Shown in pieces: positions 18,101 through 26,142 of a stretch of 64,000 nucleotides of DNA. Where the stretch lies: NCBI RefSeq assembly GCF_000513135.1, contig NZ_BAUV01000005.1, forward strand, positions 62,001-126,000, written 5' to 3'. This DNA comes from Halalkalibacter akibai JCM 9157. GTDB taxonomy: Bacteria; Bacillota; Bacilli; Bacillales; Bacillaceae_D. Both the position numbers and the translations under genes were made by a program. A model generated the notes under the pieces. That model worked only from the letters and a program-made list of their open reading frames with translations. It made no database searches and was not told where the DNA came from. The stretch's first letter is position 1. Each line of letters opens with the position of its first letter.

Positions 18101-18322
18101 ATAAGCGGAGTAATCGACTTACTTATTAAAGAAGGAGATCAGTGGGTAATCGCTGATTTTAAAACGGACCGAGTGAAAACGGACAAAGGCTTATCTAAAT
18201 TGAAAGACCACTATCAATCCCAACTTAACTTATATAAACAAGCATGGGAGTTTATGACGAATGAACAAGTGAAAGAAACATTATTTTATTTTGTTACACC
18301 GAATAAAACGATGGTGTTGTAA
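15122..18322 (+). CDS. AddA/RecB-like UvrD-type helicase-nuclease (divergent)
   Basis: A 1066-residue SF1A helicase with a C-terminal nuclease. Visible features in order are Walker A (EAGAGSGKT, residues 26-34), TFTKKAADELKERF (motif Ia), LLVDEFQDTD (motif II), VGDPKQSIYRFRRAD (motif III), VMNVHKSKGLEAPIVFL (motif V) and LLYVAATRAKQML (motif VI). RecB-family nuclease motifs follow at the end (SGVIDLLIKEG, ADFKTDR, YQSQLNLYKQAWE). It is about 170 residues shorter than canonical B. subtilis AddA and begins differently. With the overlapping upstream gene it should unwind and degrade DNA ends. Whether it is a second set beside a normal addAB elsewhere cannot be seen here. Confidence 0.88.
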   Translation: MTNREIVDQLERDKISNELTTNFLVEAGAGSGKTHSLVERMVNLVTTNTFKIQQIVAITFTKKAADELKERFQTGLEKKRKATDDPLVKQRVEEALADFDQCYLGTVHAFCARLLRERPIEAGLDFDFTEIDEREDKQLADEAWERYIQDIRRKQKDKMDELGELGFNIAELRNTLHYLREYGDVHWHYDEVEKPSLTPAFTELKKFIEYTKRSLPKEEPEKGYDALQKKILKTIMQLKYSDVEQEKTIVQMLRPYQKKSAVTLNRWENSDEAKEIRDEIQLLLVEVVQPTLERWFEYCHSKLIPFLKPALAYYQSLKKERSALNFQDLLVNAAKLLKENSEVRRYFQQKYGCLLVDEFQDTDPIQAEIMLYLTGEELTEKNWTNITPRQGTLFVVGDPKQSIYRFRRADIDIYQRVKDMIAQTGGEVLHLTMNFRTITAITEPLNAVFEGPLPPEETPFQAAFRPLNSYNIGEKDEEGLKGVYQHIVPYNRKAQEVLEADSTAIAHFIRNTLDEEKAQPKDFMVLTRYNGNLKDYAKKLEEYGIPVMTTGEVSLVEDEEIQTLVHVIRLLTEPSNSLYMTAVLRGPLFGISDRLLYEFVSNSGKLQVTKHIPEQLKEEDKILLEQAFSKINKYYKWTKEDLPSAAIEKIMDDIGLLSIYIKLRKTRRDFTRLYQVLERLRTFEANGNSEFHLVAERLVEMVQEEAIGEMTLPNEQNAVRVMNVHKSKGLEAPIVFLTQPNKFIDTETKISQHIKRQGTDSIGYFSFQNDKGELMAQPVHWNDFRSEEYQYLQAEELRLLYVAATRAKQMLVVSGMEKNNEKNNPWNMLLTGMDLESLTIPENVEPPQALTQVRTDVAQFKAIKDELKSWIEPLSQSTYSEYSPTDDTKKLPQGIEREDGGGKAWGSVIHAAFEVVLKGKEQTEGEVKALLVKEGLATERLQEVLQTVERFKESDLYQRVKQADAYFVEMPFSLSVKKGDPLYSPNNKSDVVFISGVIDLLIKEGDQWVIADFKTDRVKTDKGLSKLKDHYQSQLNLYKQAWEFMTNEQVKETLFYFVTPNKTMVL

Positions 18323-18343
18323 ACAGCTTGCTAAACAAAGTAG

Positions 18344-18377
18344 AGATGGAAATCGCTTCGATTTTCATCTTTCTTTT
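18344..18377 (+). terminator. terminator of the AddAB-like operon
   Basis: AGATGGAAATCG (18344-18355) pairs with CGATTTTCATCT (18359-18370), followed by TTCTTTTTT. Confidence 0.8.
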
Positions 18378-18531
18378 TTGGGTAAATGCGATTTACATAC
18401 ATACTTATAGAAAATTACTACGCTCGAGCAGGAAAGTTTGAATTATTTACTTACTATTATATAGTGATGGTGCAAGGTTATTTTTTCTCAGAGTAATAAG
18501 ATAATCATAAACACAAAGAAAGGTGTTTTGT

Positions 18532-19590
18532 ATGGAAAAATATCGAATTGATCCAAGTAAAGGGCTTGAATTTGGAATTTATACATTGGGTGACCATTTG
18601 CCTAATCCGTTAACAGGAGAGCGCATGTCTGCAGGGGAGCGCATTCAAGAAATCATTAACTATGCAAAATTAGCAGAACAGGCAGGGGTTGACTTTTTTA
18701 GTGTCGGAGAAAGTCATCAAGAGTATTTTGCAACACAAGCACATACCGTAGTGCTCTCTGCAATTGCACAGGCGACGAGCAAAATAAAAATCGCAAGTTC
18801 TTCAACTATTGTTAGTACTTCAGATCCTGTACGTGTATATGAGGACTTTGCAACAATTGATTTAATTTCAAAGGGGCGTGCGGAAATTGTTTGTGGTCGC
18901 GCTTCGCGAGTGGGCCTTTTTGAGTTATTAGGGTATGACGTTAATAATTATGAAGAATTGTTTGAAGAAAAATTCGATTTGTTGCGTGAGATTAATGAAA
19001 AGGAAGTCATCAACTGGCGTGGTGAATTCCGTGCTCCGTTGCGCAATGCTGAAATTCTCCCGCGCCCCCAAACTGGGTCAATGCCAATTTGGCGGGCTGT
19101 TGGAGGATCTCCAGGTAGTGCGATAAAAGCAGGGTACGCAGGAGTCCCGATGTTCTTAGCTCATTTGGGAGGACATGTAATGAGCTTTAAGCGTTCAATT
19201 GATGCCTATCGCGATGCGGCAAAACAGGGTGGCTTTGACCCTGCTGAGTTACCAGTGGCAACTGCTGGATTCTTTTATGCGGCAGAAACTTCACAACAAG
19301 CGATTGAGGACACATACCCGCACATTAATGAGGGAATGAAACGAACAAACGGAAGAGGTTTTCCAAAAGAGGCGTACTCACAAGGCATTGATCCTCATAA
19401 TGTGATGAATATTGGCAGTCCACAACAAATTATTGAAAAGATTCTTTATCAACATGAAGTTTATGGTCACCAACGCTATATCGCTCAAATTGATTTTGGC
19501 GGAGTCCCGTTTGAACGATTAGAGAAAAATCTTGAGTTGATTGGTACGGAAATATTACCTGCAATTAAGAAGTACACAGCGAAAAAGTAA
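18532..19590 (+). CDS. LLM-class flavin-dependent oxidoreductase
   Basis: A 352-residue luciferase-like TIM-barrel protein that would use reduced FMN to oxidise a small organic molecule. The family features are the N-terminal LEFGIYTLGDHL, YAKLAEQAGVDFFSVGESH, IKIASSSTIVSTSDPVRVYEDFA split across residues 83-105, and a downstream GGSPGSAIKAGYAG segment. ATG 18532 follows GAAAGGTG by 7 bases; an in-frame TTG at 18523 overlaps that site. Monocistronic, with an own promoter not identified. Substrate unknown; many paralogues exist in bacilli. Confidence 0.88.
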   Translation: MEKYRIDPSKGLEFGIYTLGDHLPNPLTGERMSAGERIQEIINYAKLAEQAGVDFFSVGESHQEYFATQAHTVVLSAIAQATSKIKIASSSTIVSTSDPVRVYEDFATIDLISKGRAEIVCGRASRVGLFELLGYDVNNYEELFEEKFDLLREINEKEVINWRGEFRAPLRNAEILPRPQTGSMPIWRAVGGSPGSAIKAGYAGVPMFLAHLGGHVMSFKRSIDAYRDAAKQGGFDPAELPVATAGFFYAAETSQQAIEDTYPHINEGMKRTNGRGFPKEAYSQGIDPHNVMNIGSPQQIIEKILYQHEVYGHQRYIAQIDFGGVPFERLEKNLELIGTEILPAIKKYTAKK

Positions 19591-19710
19591 GATTAATGAT
19601 AATAATTTAAGCCGAATTAAAAATAAGTATTGCGCTAGCCAGCGCATGGGGAGAGAAGGGTCAGCTGAAGGACGACTTTAAGTAAAAGAAGTGGGGAATG
19701 TTTTTATAGG
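19591..19710. other. short intergenic stretch before the hairpin repeat array
   Basis: No gene or clear terminator recognised. Together with the repeat array it forms a 426-base non-coding gap. Confidence 0.4.
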
Positions 19711-19980
19711 GATTATGAAGACCGAAACTAATTGAACGAAGTGGAGAAAAGGTCTTCATAAGGACGATGAAGACGAAACTGATTGAACGAAGTGAAGAAA
19801 AGGTCTTCATAAGGACGATGAAGACCGAAACTGATTGAACGAAGTGGAGAAAAGGTCTTCATAAGGACGATGAAGACCGAAACTGATTGAACGCAGAGCA
19901 GAAAAGGTCATCATGAGGACGATGAAGTGCTAAACTCATCAAAAGAATCAGTGAAAAGTCCTTCATCAGTTGATGAAGGA
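19711..19980. repeat. tandem array of about 52-bp hairpin units (4 good copies plus 1 decayed)
   Basis: Units begin near 19711, 19766, 19817, 19869 and 19921. Spacing is 51-55 bases with no unique spacer between units. Each unit opens with TGAAGACC and ends with GGTCTTCA, so each RNA copy would fold into its own stem with a loop around ACTGATTGAACGAAGTGG. Unit 4 has compensating damage (GGTCATCA) and unit 5 is strongly diverged, so the array is ageing from its right end. Stops occur in the frames I followed, so it is not coding. It ends about 36 bases from the 3' end of the broken NERD gene. Confidence 0.9.
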
Positions 19981-20016
19981 CAAAATCATGTTTCGATGAA
20001 GATGAGTGTGACTCAC

Positions 20017-20859
20017 CTATTCGTAATAAGTCCATTGACGCACCCCGACTTTTTTGAAATTCTTTTCTAGTATGGTTCTAATTTTTCTTTTACTAGAAAT
20101 TAATTGGCACCAGTCATAAATGGCATTCGTAGTTATTCTCCGAGTTGGGAAAAGCAACTTAAACTCCTCCACACTTCGTATTACGGAAGTGGCAACTACC
20201 TCGCCATACCCACAATCATGACAAATACAGTATTTTCCTTTAAGCGATAGTGAAAACGAGGTGCACTTTGCACATGTGATTCCTGTTCGAAGTTGTTCAT
20301 ACTCGTATGCGGGTAATAAAGTAAAAGGAGAGTCTGTCATATGCAGGGAAGCTAGATTTGTAGCTAGCATTTGGTGTTTTTTAGTTAGTTTTGACTGAGT
20401 CGCATTGAGGTTTTTTAAATATCTAGTAATCTGAGTTGGGAAAATAAAAGGTTTGTTCCTAGGGGATTGGTATAAAGTGAATTCGGGGTTAACAAAGACA
20501 ACATGAGCATAAATAGGGAGATTAAATCCGAGGGTTTGAAGTAATTGGCGTAGAAGAGATTCACTTCGTTGCAATTGGTTTAGTGGATTAGTAACTTCAG
20601 TATGAGGAGTTTTTTACAATCTGTCTGACTCGTAATAAAAATCACCTTCGTAATTTTTAATCTCGAAAAGGTAAACGGCGTCTTGTAGAATCACCATTGT
20701 GTCAATTTGAAATAAAGTGTTATTTAGTTTTAAAAGTAAATCATGTAATAGTAAGCATTCACATTCAAGTGTATCTACTAATAAATCAAAGACTTTCTCA
20801 CCTTCATACCCTTTTTTGAAATTTAAATAATGTAGCCTGTCCTTGCTAGATAGTTTCAT
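20017..20859 (-). pseudogene. NERD-domain (nuclease-related) protein, interrupted by an in-frame stop
   Basis: Two segments in the same frame (20614-20859 and 20017-20574) together give a normal NERD protein of about 280 residues. They are separated only by TAA at 20614-20616 after FYYESDRL; reading resumes as KTPHTEVTNPLNQLQRSES, so no base was lost. Homologues have Tyr at or near this place, which fits a TAT/TAC to TAA change (from memory of the family). NERD-like residues also continue upstream of the first ATG (PFKSRTESTEFLILRSLN, 20860-20919) with no start codon, so the start may be gone too. The C-terminus has a zinc-ribbon-like CAKC...CHDC cluster. NERD proteins are restriction-endonuclease-like and often plasmid- or defence-associated. 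Confidence 0.85.
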
Positions 20860-21095
20860 TCTTGTGTTTAACGATCTAAGGATAAGGAATTCAGTAGATT
20901 CAGTGCGAGACTTAAAAGGGCATAGTCCACAACCTTTCGTATTTATTTGTCATACAAATTTATTATACATAATGGTTGCATTCAAGTATAGTTGACTTAT
21001 ACATAATAATAAGTAGTGCCAAACCTGAGTATCTATGACTCTATAAATGATCACGCTTACAAAAAACGATAAAACAAACAAAAGGAGTTTAACCG

Positions 21096-21899
21096 ATGCC
21101 AAAAGTAATCATGACATTTCCAGAAGGAAAACACAAAGTTCTTACAATGAGCTATGATGATGGGAAGGCAGCTGACAGAAGATTAGTCGACATTTTTAAC
21201 AAATTCGGAATAAAAGGAACGTTTCATCTGAATTCAGGTTTACTTGGAGTGGGTGACCGGATTGCGAAGGAAGAAATTGCTGACCTTTATCGTGAACATG
21301 AAATATCCGCTCATACGGTTACGCATCCAACGATAGCTAGGTCACCGAGAGAACAACTTGTTGAAGAGTTATTCAATGATCGAAAACAATTAGAAAAGAT
21401 CACAGGTTATCCTGTCAGAGGTGCATCATATCCGAACGGTTCCTTTAACAAGTATATTAAAGAATTGCTTCCATTTCTAGGAATTGAATATTCTAGAACC
21501 GTTAACAGCACAGGGAATTTCGGAATCCCTGACGAGTTCTTAGAATGGAATCCAACTTGTCATCATAAAAACAATTTAATGAAACTCGCCGAAGAGTTTA
21601 TTAACCTCCACAAAAAACAATATTTATATATGATGTATGTCTGGGGACACAGTTATGAATTTGATAATGATCAAAATTGGGATCTGATTGAAAGTTTCTG
21701 TGAAAAGATTAGCAAGCGAGATGACATTTGGTATGCGACTAATATTGAGATCGTAGATTATATGAAGGCATTTCAAAATTTAAAGTTTTCCGCTGAAAGC
21801 CATTTCGTTTATAATCCTTCGGCTAAATCAGTCTGGCTTAATGTTGATGATGACAAAATTGTTGAAGTAGAAGGAGGAGCACAAATAGCATTGGTGTGA
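21096..21899 (+). CDS. polysaccharide deacetylase family protein
   Basis: A 267-residue NodB-like deacetylase. Motif 1 is TMSYDDG (Asp-Asp), motif 2 is HTVTHP (the H-x3-H metal pair) and a YPNG segment follows, so the metal triad is complete. There is no signal peptide or transmembrane helix, so it is probably cytosolic and may act on a small N-acetylated sugar rather than the wall. AAAAGGAG lies about 8 bases before ATG 21096. A hydrophilic C-terminal domain of about 45 residues follows the barrel. No operon partner. Confidence 0.87.
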   Translation: MPKVIMTFPEGKHKVLTMSYDDGKAADRRLVDIFNKFGIKGTFHLNSGLLGVGDRIAKEEIADLYREHEISAHTVTHPTIARSPREQLVEELFNDRKQLEKITGYPVRGASYPNGSFNKYIKELLPFLGIEYSRTVNSTGNFGIPDEFLEWNPTCHHKNNLMKLAEEFINLHKKQYLYMMYVWGHSYEFDNDQNWDLIESFCEKISKRDDIWYATNIEIVDYMKAFQNLKFSAESHFVYNPSAKSVWLNVDDDKIVEVEGGAQIALV

Positions 21900-22100
21900 T
21901 TTTAGAAAAAGTAGACTAAATTCTAAAACTGACTTTTTATTCATGAGAAACCTAGAAAATAGGCTCATTCTCTTCTCAGCATACGTGGATTTACCTAATT
22001 TATAATAACAAATTAGGTCTGTAATCAATATCATACATAGACAAGTGATAAAACTTGATATTAGAAAAATGTTGCCATGTTGTTGGAGACAGGAGAAAGC

Positions 22101-22735
22101 ATGTTAAAATATGTGATATTTGATTTTGATGGTACGCTTGCTAATTCCAAGGACGTATTCATCTCAGCTTGGAATAGCTTAGCGGACAAACACAACTATC
22201 GAAAAATAAATCGTTCAGAGTTAGATACGCTTAGAAGATTGCCCATACTTGAGAGAGTTAAACGATTGGATTTCCCTATTTTTAAAGCACCATTAATCAT
22301 CCAGATTTTTACCGTTATTATCGGAAATTTTCGGGGGACATTAAGTTATATCCTGGTGTGATTCAAATGTTAAATACATTAGAGAGAGAAGGCTATCAAA
22401 CCGCTATCATCTCTTCTAATTCGAAAGAGGTAATCAAACAGGTATTACGACGACATCGGATAAGAACTATATCACAGATACTGAGTTCGAGTGCGATTTT
22501 CGGAAAAGATCAATTGATTCGTAAATTTCTAAAAGAACATCGCTTAAAACCTTCAGAAGTTGTGTACGTCGGTGATGAACAGCGAGATATCGTAGCTTGT
22601 AAATCAGCTGGAATTAAGGTTATTTGGGTCAGTTGGGGATATGATGCGAAAGAACTTATTCAGTCACAGAATCCTGATTTTCTCGTGGATTCTCCTGGGG
22701 AGATCTTGGATATTGTTTTCGAACAACTAAAATAA
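22101..22735 (+). pseudogene. HAD-superfamily phosphatase (PGP/Gph-like), interrupted by a -1 frameshift
   Basis: Start ATG 22101 follows AGGAGAAAG. The first frame gives the HAD motif I FDFDGTL and cap region up to FPIFKAPLIIQIF. A second frame then gives FYRYYRKFSGDIKLYPGV, IISSN (motif II) and VYVGDEQRDIVA (motif III/IV). The frames join cleanly if one T is restored in the five-T run at 22306-22310, giving a 211-residue protein of normal length. As written the product ends at 22361 and lacks motifs II-IV. It could be real decay, a slippage-prone site or an assembly error. A phosphoglycolate-phosphatase-like small-molecule phosphatase is the expected function. Confidence 0.85.
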
Positions 22736-22741
22736 TAAAAG

Positions 22742-22780
22742 AAAACAGTCAATCGTTTATAAACGGTTGACTGTTTTCTT
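22742..22780. terminator. bidirectional terminator between HAD and EamA genes
   Basis: AAAACAGTCAATCGTTT pairs with AAACGGTTGACTGTTTT and T-rich ends occur on both strands; it lies between two convergent genes. Confidence 0.85.
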
Positions 22781-22782
22781 GG

Positions 22783-23684
22783 TTACAGCTTGCTGTTTAG
22801 ATGATGATCTCGACTTCCTTTTAAAATGACTTTCTTAAAATCAATCTTTGAAACAAGTACGCCTGCTAATAAAATCGTTGCTCCAAGGTACCCTTGTGCA
22901 GTCATGGTTTCACCGAGTAGAACGAAGGCAAATACTACAGCAACAACAGGCTCTAATGAGAAAATCAAACCCGTATTGGTTGGGGTCGTATATTTTTGGG
23001 AAATCGTTTGAACCGTGAAACCAATGGCGCTGCAAAAGATTCCTAACGATAAAATAGCAATCCATGACGCTTCAGAATTAGGCAACGTTGTTGTTTCAGT
23101 GCTTACGATTGAAGAAACAAGACCAAAGAAACCAGCAAAACCAAGTTGAACAATACCTAAACTAAGCGAATCAACATGTTTAGTAAGAGTTCCTGTAACA
23201 AGAATATATATTGCGTAAAATAAGGCTCCTAAAATACATAAAGCATCTCCAGTGTTAATCTGTAATTGAGTATTTACAGTTAATAGTCCAATCCCAAGGA
23301 ATGCTAAACAAATACCGAATAATACACGAGTATTTAACTTCTCTTTTAAAAAAACTGCAGACAAGATCGGTACAAAAATAACCGCTAAACTGACTAGAAA
23401 TCCTGCATTGGAAGCCGAAGTAGACTTTACGCCAAACGTAATAAAAGAAAAAGACAAAAATAAGACGAAACCTAAGATGCGCCGTATTTAATTGTTTTCA
23501 AATCTAATTTCATTAATTTTTTATAAAAAATGAGTCCTGCAAATAAAAAGGCAATAGCAAATCGTAATCCGATTAAATTAAAACCGTCTATGGAATCGAG
23601 CCCCATTTTCATAAATACATAAGATGATCCCCAAAAAATCACTACTACTACCATCATTAAATCTGCTTTTACCTGCATTTTCAT
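22783..23684 (-). pseudogene. EamA/DMT-family permease, interrupted by a -1 frameshift
   Basis: The N-terminal piece (start ATG 23684, GGGAG upstream) has VVVIFWGSSYVFMK, typical of helix 1 of 10-helix drug/metabolite transporters, and ends at KYGAS stop. The remaining eight helices continue in another frame as ILGFVLFLSFSFITFG and run to 22783. Restoring one base around 23479-23482 fuses them into a normal protein of about 300 residues. It is divergent from a LysR gene 132 bases away, so the LysR protein probably regulated it. The substrate is unknown (amino acid or metabolite export is usual). Confidence 0.85.
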
Positions 23685-23816
23685 CGTGCTTCACAATCTC
23701 CCTTTTTTACGTGTTTTTATTTTCGTAATTCAAATTATAATCTTAGACTTTAAATAAATATAATGAATGTTTATAATGTTTTACATGAAAAAAAGTAATG
23801 TAACTGAGGGTTGATT

Positions 23817-24683
23817 ATGTCATTAGCAAAGTATGAAATATTTAGTAAGGTTGTAGAATTAGGAAGTTTGACAAAAGCAGGAGAAAAAATGAACTTAACC
23901 CAATCGGCCGTTAGTCACGCGATCAACAGTCTCGAATCAGAATTTGGATTTTCTTTATTAAATCGTGGAAGAACTGGATTAAGCTTAACGGTTAATGGAG
24001 AAAGGATTTTAGAATACATTCGCGAGATTTTACAAGTGAATGAAAGAATGATTCAAGAAGCTGCAGCTGTTAAAGGATTAGAAATAGGGACAGTAAGAAT
24101 TGGAACGTTTACAAGTGTTTCGTCTCAATGGCTTCCAGGTATATTTAAAGAGTTTAAATCTGCTTATCCTGGGATTACGATTGAATTGTACGAAGGGGAC
24201 TACGAAGAGATTGAAAACTGGATTGTATCTGGTGAAATAGATTGTGGATTTGTAAGTAAAATGAAAACAGATATATTAGAAGTGATTTCTCTTAGAACAG
24301 AAAAGTTGCTATGTATTATTCCTACTGATCATCCACTCGTGAATCAAGATAAAATCTTATTCAAGCAAATTGAACAAGAGCCTTTTATTATGCCGAGATA
24401 TGGGGGATACCATGATGTAAAAAGATTTTTCAAAGAAAACGATGTAAAAGTTGATGCCATTTATGAATTAGTAGATGATTATGCCATTATATCAATGGTG
24501 GAAAATCATTTAGGTATTAGCGTACTTCCTCAAATGCTCCTTAGCAATTTACCTGAAGGTGTAAGTTGCCTTGATTTAGAAATGGATTGTCATCGAACGA
24601 TCGGTATCGCTGCTAACTACAATATGTCTCCGGCAACTCGGAGTTTTATTGACGGTGTCGTTGATTGGATTAGAAGGAATTAG
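23817..24683 (+). CDS. LysR-family transcriptional regulator
   Basis: A 288-residue regulator. The N-terminal winged helix contains VELGSLTKAGEKMNLTQSAV and HAINSLESEFGFSLLNR (about residues 11-53), followed by a periplasmic-binding-like effector domain (IGTVRIGTFTSVSSQWLP onward). ATG 23817 is chosen since GAGGG (23806-23810) lies 6 bases upstream; the in-frame TTG 23811 touches it. Divergent from the broken EamA permease with a 132-base shared control region, the classic LysR arrangement, so that permease is the likely target. If the target is truly inactive this regulator may be an orphan. Confidence 0.9.
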   Translation: MSLAKYEIFSKVVELGSLTKAGEKMNLTQSAVSHAINSLESEFGFSLLNRGRTGLSLTVNGERILEYIREILQVNERMIQEAAAVKGLEIGTVRIGTFTSVSSQWLPGIFKEFKSAYPGITIELYEGDYEEIENWIVSGEIDCGFVSKMKTDILEVISLRTEKLLCIIPTDHPLVNQDKILFKQIEQEPFIMPRYGGYHDVKRFFKENDVKVDAIYELVDDYAIISMVENHLGISVLPQMLLSNLPEGVSCLDLEMDCHRTIGIAANYNMSPATRSFIDGVVDWIRRN

Positions 24684-24968
24684 CTTAATGGTGTTGAGGT
24701 ATGAGGACACAGCGTACTCTATTAAACAAAAAAATAGCTGTTTTTCTTAGCTGGAGGACTTAGGATTTCTTATTGAGTAACTTTAAAAGCAATTTATACT
24801 TCAAATTGTGACATAACGCATCTAATGTCCGATTGAGTAAGGAAAGCTTATTGTTCAAATAGAGGACTGTGTGTCCATATAGCAAGGCGCTTCTCATCTA
24901 TTAGTAGGTTTTACCAACTGGTTTGTCCAAGGACATTACATGAAACAACACATAAAGTCATTCTTATA
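24684..24968. repeat. gap with degenerate GGAC.../...GTCC repeat units
   Basis: No gene seen in this 285-base stretch. It contains scattered degenerate units such as AGGACACAGCG, TGGAGGACTTAGG, AATGTCCGATTGAG and GAGGACTGTGTGTCC. They resemble the units at 47.7-47.9 kb. Function unknown. Confidence 0.45.
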
Positions 24969-24970
24969 AA

Positions 24971-25001
24971 AATAGACTCCTATCAATTGATAGGAGTCTA
25001 T
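24971..25001 (-). terminator. terminator of the formate/nitrite transporter gene
   Basis: AATAGACTCCTATC pairs with GATAGGAGTCTATT around AATT. On the minus strand it is followed by TTTTATAAG. Confidence 0.85.
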
Positions 25002-25004
25002 TTA

Positions 25005-25826
25005 TTACCTAGAAGCGTTCGCACGGAACAATTTGATTTCTGCTTGTTTTTCTTCTTGTTTTGAATGATTTAAATAATGATAGAAGACACCCATGAACAA
25101 GCTTCCACCTATAAAGTTTCCAATTGTCACAGGAATAAGGTTATGAATAGCTCCTGTGAAACTGATTGTTTCAGGATGGTCAAGTACGAGTGAAATCGCA
25201 AATGCACCCATATTGGCAATGCTATGCTCGTAACCAGAAATAAAGAAACAAAAGACAAGTAACATCATCGTAAATATTTTCGAGCCTTCTGATTTCATAT
25301 TCATTGGAAGGAAAAACGCTAAACAGACGAGCCAGTTACAAAGAATACCTCGAAAGAAAAGCTCTAACCAAGGAGCATTCATTTTTGTCCCAACAACACT
25401 AAATAAAAAGCTGTTCACGGAAGAATCCTGAAATAAGCCAGTAAAATAGATGATAACAGCAAACGTAATCGCGCCTATTAAATTCCCAATATAGCTCATG
25501 CTTAAAAGTTTAAGAGCGCTAGACCAAACCATCTTTTTTTGCAAGCAAGTATATGTGTAATAAAACGCGTTACCAGTAAATAAATCGCCGCCACCAAAAG
25601 CAATAAGAATAATGGCTGCACCGAACGTAATTGCAGCAACCGGATATGTGAAGGGAGAACCTTCTAAATAAAAGAGATTTCCCGTTTTAAATGCTACAAT
25701 CACACCAAATCCAATAAAAAGACTAGCTAAAACAGCTCGAAGCACGTAGCGAATTCGACTCTGACTGAATGCCTTCTCTTTTTTAATGGCTAATTGTTCA
25801 ACTTGTTGTAATGCTTGATGTTCCAT
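25005..25826 (-). CDS. formate/nitrite transporter (FNT) family channel
   Basis: A 273-residue six-helix membrane protein that would form a pentameric anion channel. FNT signatures are GGGDLFTGNAF, RGILCNWLVCLA and GYEHSIANM, whose His is the conserved pore histidine. The usual substrate is formate, nitrite or hydrosulfide; residues here do not decide between them. AGGTGAGGA lies about 8 bases before the ATG. No formate lyase or nitrite reductase gene adjoins. It is monocistronic with a strong terminator touching its stop. Confidence 0.92.
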   Translation of the reverse strand: MEHQALQQVEQLAIKKEKAFSQSRIRYVLRAVLASLFIGFGVIVAFKTGNLFYLEGSPFTYPVAAITFGAAIILIAFGGGDLFTGNAFYYTYTCLQKKMVWSSALKLLSMSYIGNLIGAITFAVIIYFTGLFQDSSVNSFLFSVVGTKMNAPWLELFFRGILCNWLVCLAFFLPMNMKSEGSKIFTMMLLVFCFFISGYEHSIANMGAFAISLVLDHPETISFTGAIHNLIPVTIGNFIGGSLFMGVFYHYLNHSKQEEKQAEIKLFRANASR

Positions 25827-26039
25827 AAAATCCTCACCTTTTCTGTCTAAACTCTATTTTTCTAGAGTATTTCATCGTTAGTCCATAAATTTTAAAACGA
25901 ACTTACCTACTATAACAAATGAATAAGAGTGAAACTAGTAGGAAATTGAAAGGAGACGTTTTCATTTTGAAAAAAATTTAAAACGGACAGTTAAGCATGA
26001 AAAACGAAGGTTTTTATAAGGAAAAAAAAGAAAATCGAG

Positions 26040-26071
26040 AAGGGTGTGCGAAATGCCGTACACCCTTTTTT
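26040..26071 (+). terminator. orphan intrinsic terminator or leader hairpin
   Basis: AAGGGTGT (26040-26047) pairs with ACACCCTT (26060-26067), followed by TTTTTT. It points rightwards, but no sure plus-strand gene precedes it. It may attenuate the small gene at 26143 or end a short transcript from about 25940. Confidence 0.65.
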
Positions 26072-26142
26072 CAATACTTAGAAATGTAGACATCATTCGA
26101 TCTGGCCAGATTGATTTCTGCTTGTTTAAAAAGGTAAAACTT

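Noticed and set aside
15122-18322. Calling the pair canonical addA/addB
   Set aside because: Lengths, N-termini and the missing Walker A in the AddB-like protein differ from the B. subtilis proteins, so gene symbols were withheld.
19711-19980. Possible CRISPR array
   Set aside because: Units are directly adjacent without unique spacers, each is itself a hairpin, and no cas gene is in the window.
25997-26089. A 30-codon peptide with a CAKC motif
   Set aside because: It overlaps the terminator hairpin, lacks a good ribosome site and resembles nothing known.
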